Source: Ruminococcus sp. (GTDB lineage: Bacteria > Bacillota > Clostridia > Oscillospirales > Ruminococcaceae). From it: a DNA stretch of 64,000 nucleotides. The translations under genes were made by a program, and so were the position numbers. The notes under the pieces are model-generated. The model saw nothing but the letters and a program-made list of their open reading frames with translations. It did no database searches and was not told the origin of the DNA. Numbering within the stretch: position 1 is the stretch's first letter; each line of letters opens with the position of its first letter. Below are positions 60,932 through 64,000 of the stretch, piece by piece. Location: assembly GCA_017620025.1 (NCBI GenBank), contig JAFZRF010000045.1:1-64000 (forward strand), read 5' to 3'.

Positions 60932-60960
60932 ACTATAGCAAAATTAAGCTGATTTGTCAA
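60932..60960 (-). promoter_or_regulatory. Promoter of trimodular glycanase gene
   Basis: On the minus strand TTGACA (60955-60960) and TATAGT (60932-60937) are 17 bp apart. The rest of this 375-nt gap (to 61107) is AT-rich without a gene. Confidence 0.8.
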
Positions 60961-61107
60961 GATGTTCCGCAAATATTATATTGACATCACTAATAATTCG
61001 GATAAGTGAACAATGGAAGCAAGAGATAATTAAGCATAATACCTAAATTATTATTGTGGTTAATTAAATTTAAGCGCGAGTTAATTGATGGGATAGCTCT
61101 GTACATA

Positions 61108-61153
61108 AAAAAGGACTGCAAGCGGCCATCATCTGACCGTATGCAGTCCTTTG
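61108..61153 (-). terminator. Terminator of polysaccharide gene run
   Basis: On the minus strand AAAGGACTGCA pairs with TGCAGTCCTTT, with an inner CGG/CCG, and is followed by TTTT. It lies just after the GtrA stop codon. Confidence 0.82.
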
Positions 61154-61155
61154 TC

Positions 61156-61638
61156 TTATTTCTTTTTCGTCCTGAATGCCCAGAACTTGTTGATTATGAA
61201 GTTGAGCGGGACGCTGAGCACAAGATTAAACAGCGGGGCGATGTACTTCGATATACCGAGCTTTTCTATCCAGAGATAGGAGAGTATATTATTGAGCACG
61301 ATGCCCGTGAAGCCGTATGATACATAGGTCTTCATCAGCGCCTGCAGTGTACTTCTCTGCTCATCCTCGCCGGCGGTGAATACGTACTTGTTGTTCCAGT
61401 AGAACGACCACAGCACGCTCAGCACGAAGGATATGATGTTTCCGGCGATGTAGTCCCAGGAGACTTCATACGGCTTAAGTATCAGCAGAGTTGCCGCATT
61501 GAGCACATAGCTGATGACGGTGTTCGATACGCCGATGATGCCGAACTTGATGAACTGCACAAGTGCGGTCTGCTTCTCCGGCTGGAGTTTCTTTCCGAGA
61601 GTCCTGTCAACGGTTCTTTCTATGAAGCCCTGTGCCAT
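61156..61638 (-). CDS. GtrA-family membrane protein
   Basis: A 160-residue protein with four membrane segments (about 26-46, 58-78, 102-120 and 130-150). It has the GtrA pattern FIKFGIIGVSNTVISYVL near the start, SFYWNNKYVF after the second helix, and NFIINKFWAF at the end. GtrA proteins are thought to move lipid-linked sugars across the membrane for surface glycan decoration. It follows the polytopic protein gene by one base and should be cotranscribed. Confidence 0.88.
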   Translation of the reverse strand: MAQGFIERTVDRTLGKKLQPEKQTALVQFIKFGIIGVSNTVISYVLNAATLLILKPYEVSWDYIAGNIISFVLSVLWSFYWNNKYVFTAGEDEQRSTLQALMKTYVSYGFTGIVLNNILSYLWIEKLGISKYIAPLFNLVLSVPLNFIINKFWAFRTKKK

Positions 61639-61639
61639 A

Positions 61640-63433
61640 TCACTCTGTTCCTCCGTCAGGTGAGTAGCCCCTGATATCGAAGAAGTACCACGCTCCGTCG
61701 GCGGAGACTATGGGCTCTGTGCCGAGCTGATCCTTGAGGGCGGTTATCGCCTCTGTGCCCTGATCGGCATATCCTGCCGTATCAAGGTAGATGCCTGCAA
61801 AGCCTCTCTCACGGAGATGCGTGAGCAGCTCTGCGCCTGCCGGGAGACCTGCAAGATCGGCCGTAGGCTCGCTTCTGCCCTTCATTGCACCGTAGCTCCA
61901 GCAGAGCCTGTCGGTATAGAGATATGGAACAGCCGGCTGGTAGTCGGGCATATTCTCTATCGGAGGAACCTCCGGGAATGGCATATAGGGGAGCTCGTAT
62001 ACCATCTCGTTGCCGGTCAGTGTATTCTCGACCTCTGCAAAGAAATTCCTTGCAATGACTTCACGCTGCTGCATACCGTCCTGCCAGTGCTTGTTGGAAA
62101 CGGGAATGTCAACGAACAGAGCCATTGCTGTCACGGCAGCAGTGAATGCCCATACAGCACCCTTTCTTATCAGCGCGCCCTTTTCCTTCTTCATATCGAG
62201 GATGGCTTCAAATGCTGTGAGGAGTACGCAGATGCTCATGCAGGCGATGAAGATGCTGCATCTTGTGAGACAGCGTATCTCGGGAGTTACGAAGTATCCG
62301 ATGATCGCTCCGAATCCGCCGCCCGAGCTGTAAAGCACCATAGCAACGGTGATGAGTGCGAGCAGGTCTGTGCGCTTTACAGGCTCGCTGCTCTTTGTTC
62401 TTCCGGGAGCACAGAGCCTGTAGATGACCCATACGCATATCAGCAGGAAGCCTGCAACAGCAGCTGCTCCGAGTGATGAGGAACAGTTCTCGTTTACGTT
62501 GAAGGCTGTGCTTGCGTAGTGGTCGATGAACTTGTGCAGGAAGGAGGAACGTGTGAAGTTCGGCGGGAGTATCATCTGAATGACCTTGAGAGCATATATC
62601 TCACAGGACATATACGCTCTTACTCCGGCAACTTCATTTTTACCGTGCTGTGAGGTGTAGATGATCTTCGGCATAAGTCCGATGAGTACACCGAGAAGCA
62701 GGGTTACAAGGCTGAGAGCCTCACGCTGGAGGCCTATGATCTTCTTCGTGCTGATTCCCTTGTATACAAGAGCAACGCCCATGCAGAACAGTCCGAAGAA
62801 GGCGTAGTATATGTTGCTCAGTCCTATAAGCAGACAGGACATATACATGATAACCGTCTTCCACTTTGCCTTGCCGAAACGCTCGGGAGCAATGCCCTTG
62901 AAAGGCTCTTCAGCGATAATGAGCGCCAGCCATACGGCTATCGGCACCATGAAGTAGTTGGAAAGCGTGATGTGTGATATCGTTCTGAAGAAGTGATACG
63001 GAGCGGCGGCATAGATGACGCCGGCGATCATTCTCAGGGGATAGCGCTTTGTGAACCTTCCCGTGAGCAGATACATGGTAGAGGCTGACAGGGGATAGGT
63101 CATGAAGTATATAAGATAGAGTATCTTTGTATGTGAGTGTATGAACTTCGAGAGTATCCATATCTGAGATGTGAGGTTCACGTCGAAGAACGGAGTGTCT
63201 ATCATCTCAGAGATGCCCGGAGCGCCTAAGCGGTAGCAGAAGTAGAGTCCTCTGAATCCGTATTCGCATATGCTTTTTACGATCATGGAATCGAGGATGT
63301 AGTCACCGCCGAAGCCCATCGGTACGTCGAGATCCATGTTCCAGACGCCCATCTGACATATGATCAGGCCGAGAGCGGCAGCTGCTGTGAGTAAAAGGAA
63401 GAAAAGGCTGATTACTTTGTTCTTTTTCGTCAT
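61640..63433 (-). CDS. Polytopic GT-C/YfhO-like membrane protein
   Basis: A 597-residue protein with about eleven membrane segments over residues 7-440 and a soluble C-terminal domain (about 450-597). An early loop contains GFGGDYILDSM, where an acidic residue follows the first helix as in GT-C glycosyltransferases. The topology suggests transfer of sugar from a lipid carrier to a surface polymer, but no family-specific motif was recognised. AGAGGTG precedes the ATG. Neighbours (GtrA; NDP-sugar dehydratase) support a surface polysaccharide role. Confidence 0.65.
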   Translation of the reverse strand: MTKKNKVISLFFLLLTAAAALGLIICQMGVWNMDLDVPMGFGGDYILDSMIVKSICEYGFRGLYFCYRLGAPGISEMIDTPFFDVNLTSQIWILSKFIHSHTKILYLIYFMTYPLSASTMYLLTGRFTKRYPLRMIAGVIYAAAPYHFFRTISHITLSNYFMVPIAVWLALIIAEEPFKGIAPERFGKAKWKTVIMYMSCLLIGLSNIYYAFFGLFCMGVALVYKGISTKKIIGLQREALSLVTLLLGVLIGLMPKIIYTSQHGKNEVAGVRAYMSCEIYALKVIQMILPPNFTRSSFLHKFIDHYASTAFNVNENCSSSLGAAAVAGFLLICVWVIYRLCAPGRTKSSEPVKRTDLLALITVAMVLYSSGGGFGAIIGYFVTPEIRCLTRCSIFIACMSICVLLTAFEAILDMKKEKGALIRKGAVWAFTAAVTAMALFVDIPVSNKHWQDGMQQREVIARNFFAEVENTLTGNEMVYELPYMPFPEVPPIENMPDYQPAVPYLYTDRLCWSYGAMKGRSEPTADLAGLPAGAELLTHLRERGFAGIYLDTAGYADQGTEAITALKDQLGTEPIVSADGAWYFFDIRGYSPDGGTE

Positions 63434-63437
63434 CGGT

Positions 63438-64000
63438 TCACCTCTGCTGTTCCGAAAGGAACGTACTTATCTGTCTGTTCATGCAGTCATTTATATCGCC
63501 GCCGCCGAAATAGCAGCCGCACCAGTCAACGATCATCTCGATCGCCCTGTCGATATGCCATGTGGGGCGCCAGCCGAACACGCTCTTTACCTTCGAGCAG
63601 TCGAGCTTGAGCAGGCCTGCTTCGTGAGGGCCGTTGTCGCTGATGTTCTTCCATGATACGGATGAAGCGTTCACCTTGTTCCACTTCTCGCAGAACAGGT
63701 CAACAAGTGCTCCGGCGGTAAGGCAGTCACACTCATCGGGGCCGATGTTGTAGCGGCCTGCAAGGCTTCTGTCGTTATACTGCTTTTCTGCGATGGTGAG
63801 ATATGTGGTAACGGGCTCGAGTACGTGCTGGAAGGGGCGTACAGAAGCCGGATTGCGGACGATGATGTCCTCGCCCTTGTGAGCAGCCTCCACGCAGTCG
63901 GGGATGATGCGGAACTTTGCAAAGTCTCCGCCGCCGATGACGTTTCCTGCACGGCAGGCAGATACTGCGATATCCCTGTCAGCAAAGAAGGAATTGCAGT
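63438..64000 (-). CDS. CDP-glucose 4,6-dehydratase-like, C-terminal part
   Basis: The C-terminal 187 residues of an SDR-type sugar-nucleotide dehydratase; the gene is cut by the window edge and its N terminus lies beyond 64000. The visible part reads CRAGNVIGGGDFAKFRIIPD, then IIVRNPASVRPFQHVLEPV and RYNIGPDECD, which match RfbG (CDP-glucose 4,6-dehydratase) better than the dTDP-glucose enzyme. It would start synthesis of 3,6-dideoxyhexoses or related sugars for surface polysaccharide. The catalytic Tyr-x-x-x-Lys and NAD-binding Gly motif are not in the window. Four bases separate it from the next gene. Confidence 0.82.
   Translation of the reverse strand, partial: CNSFFADRDIAVSACRAGNVIGGGDFAKFRIIPDCVEAAHKGEDIIVRNPASVRPFQHVLEPVTTYLTIAEKQYNDRSLAGRYNIGPDECDCLTAGALVDLFCEKWNKVNASSVSWKNISDNGPHEAGLLKLDCSKVKSVFGWRPTWHIDRAIEMIVDWCGCYFGGGDINDCMNRQISTFLSEQQR

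Overview
The window looks like a chromosomal stretch of a cellulolytic, low-to-moderate-GC Firmicute of the Ruminococcus group (Oscillospirales). The reasons are four multi-domain GH5/GH9 glycanases ending in dockerins or a dockerin remnant, a dockerin-bearing serpin, two LRR/transglutaminase/dockerin proteins, and a lipoprotein with a cohesin-like domain. These are parts of a cellulosome-type system, surrounded by ordinary Firmicute housekeeping genes. The genus is inferred from gene content; the species cannot be fixed from the sequence alone, though R. champanellensis or R. flavefaciens relatives fit best.

Layout. 0.6-4.4 kb: a DUF421/DUF4363 membrane pair, a GH5 cellulase and a block of REP-like palindromes. 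4.4-8.2 kb: htpG under a perfect CIRCE operator, three small unknown proteins and a MITE-like multi-hairpin element. 8.2-16.4 kb (minus strand): a second GH5-dockerin enzyme, an orphan solute-binding lipoprotein, and a pheA-metH-small protein operon. 16.5-34.1 kb (plus strand): a long run of closely packed genes: ruvC-ruvA-sseB-ruvB, a C39-like protein, a glmM homologue with altered active-site loops, an rRNA-methyltransferase-like gene, ecfA1-ecfA2-ecfT, yfhO (overlapping truA by 158 nt), a DUF5711 protein, cvpA, a zinc-finger ClpC variant and the cohesin-like lipoprotein. 34.3-39.5 kb (minus strand): serpin-dockerin, a small winged-helix-like protein, and a Ro60/TROVE gene with structured RNAs on both sides. 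39.7-50.7 kb: an MBL hydrolase, an ECF sigma/anti-sigma pair, two tandem LRR-transglutaminase-dockerin genes, a YqiA-type hydrolase and an ABC-F ATPase. 51.1-57.3 kb: a GH9 cellulase, recD2 and an mreB homologue. 57.4-60.8 kb: a trimodular GH5_4-GH5_8-GH5_8-dockerin enzyme. 61.2-64 kb: GtrA, a polytopic GT-C-like protein and the C-terminal part of an NDP-sugar dehydratase (surface polysaccharide genes).

The most interesting locus is the Ro60 gene at 37302-38957. Three near-identical 103-118 nt repeats (39141-39516) and a divergent fourth unit (38991-39129) lie between its probable promoter and its start codon, on the same strand. A fifth, minimal unit (37226-37296) follows its stop codon. Each folds as an outer stem, a conserved asymmetric internal loop and a second stem of about 7 bp; the apical part is a cloverleaf in the long copies. 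Stem sequences differ between copies but pairing is kept, while the internal-loop motifs are conserved. In one copy the outer-stem strand resembles the Ro-binding strand of animal Y RNAs. I read this as a Ro60 RNP locus with a multi-copy Y-RNA-like family.

The glycanases, serpin and cohesin lipoprotein probably serve plant-fibre breakdown at the cell surface. The GH5 enzymes share one dockerin subtype, and the LRR proteins and serpin carry others.
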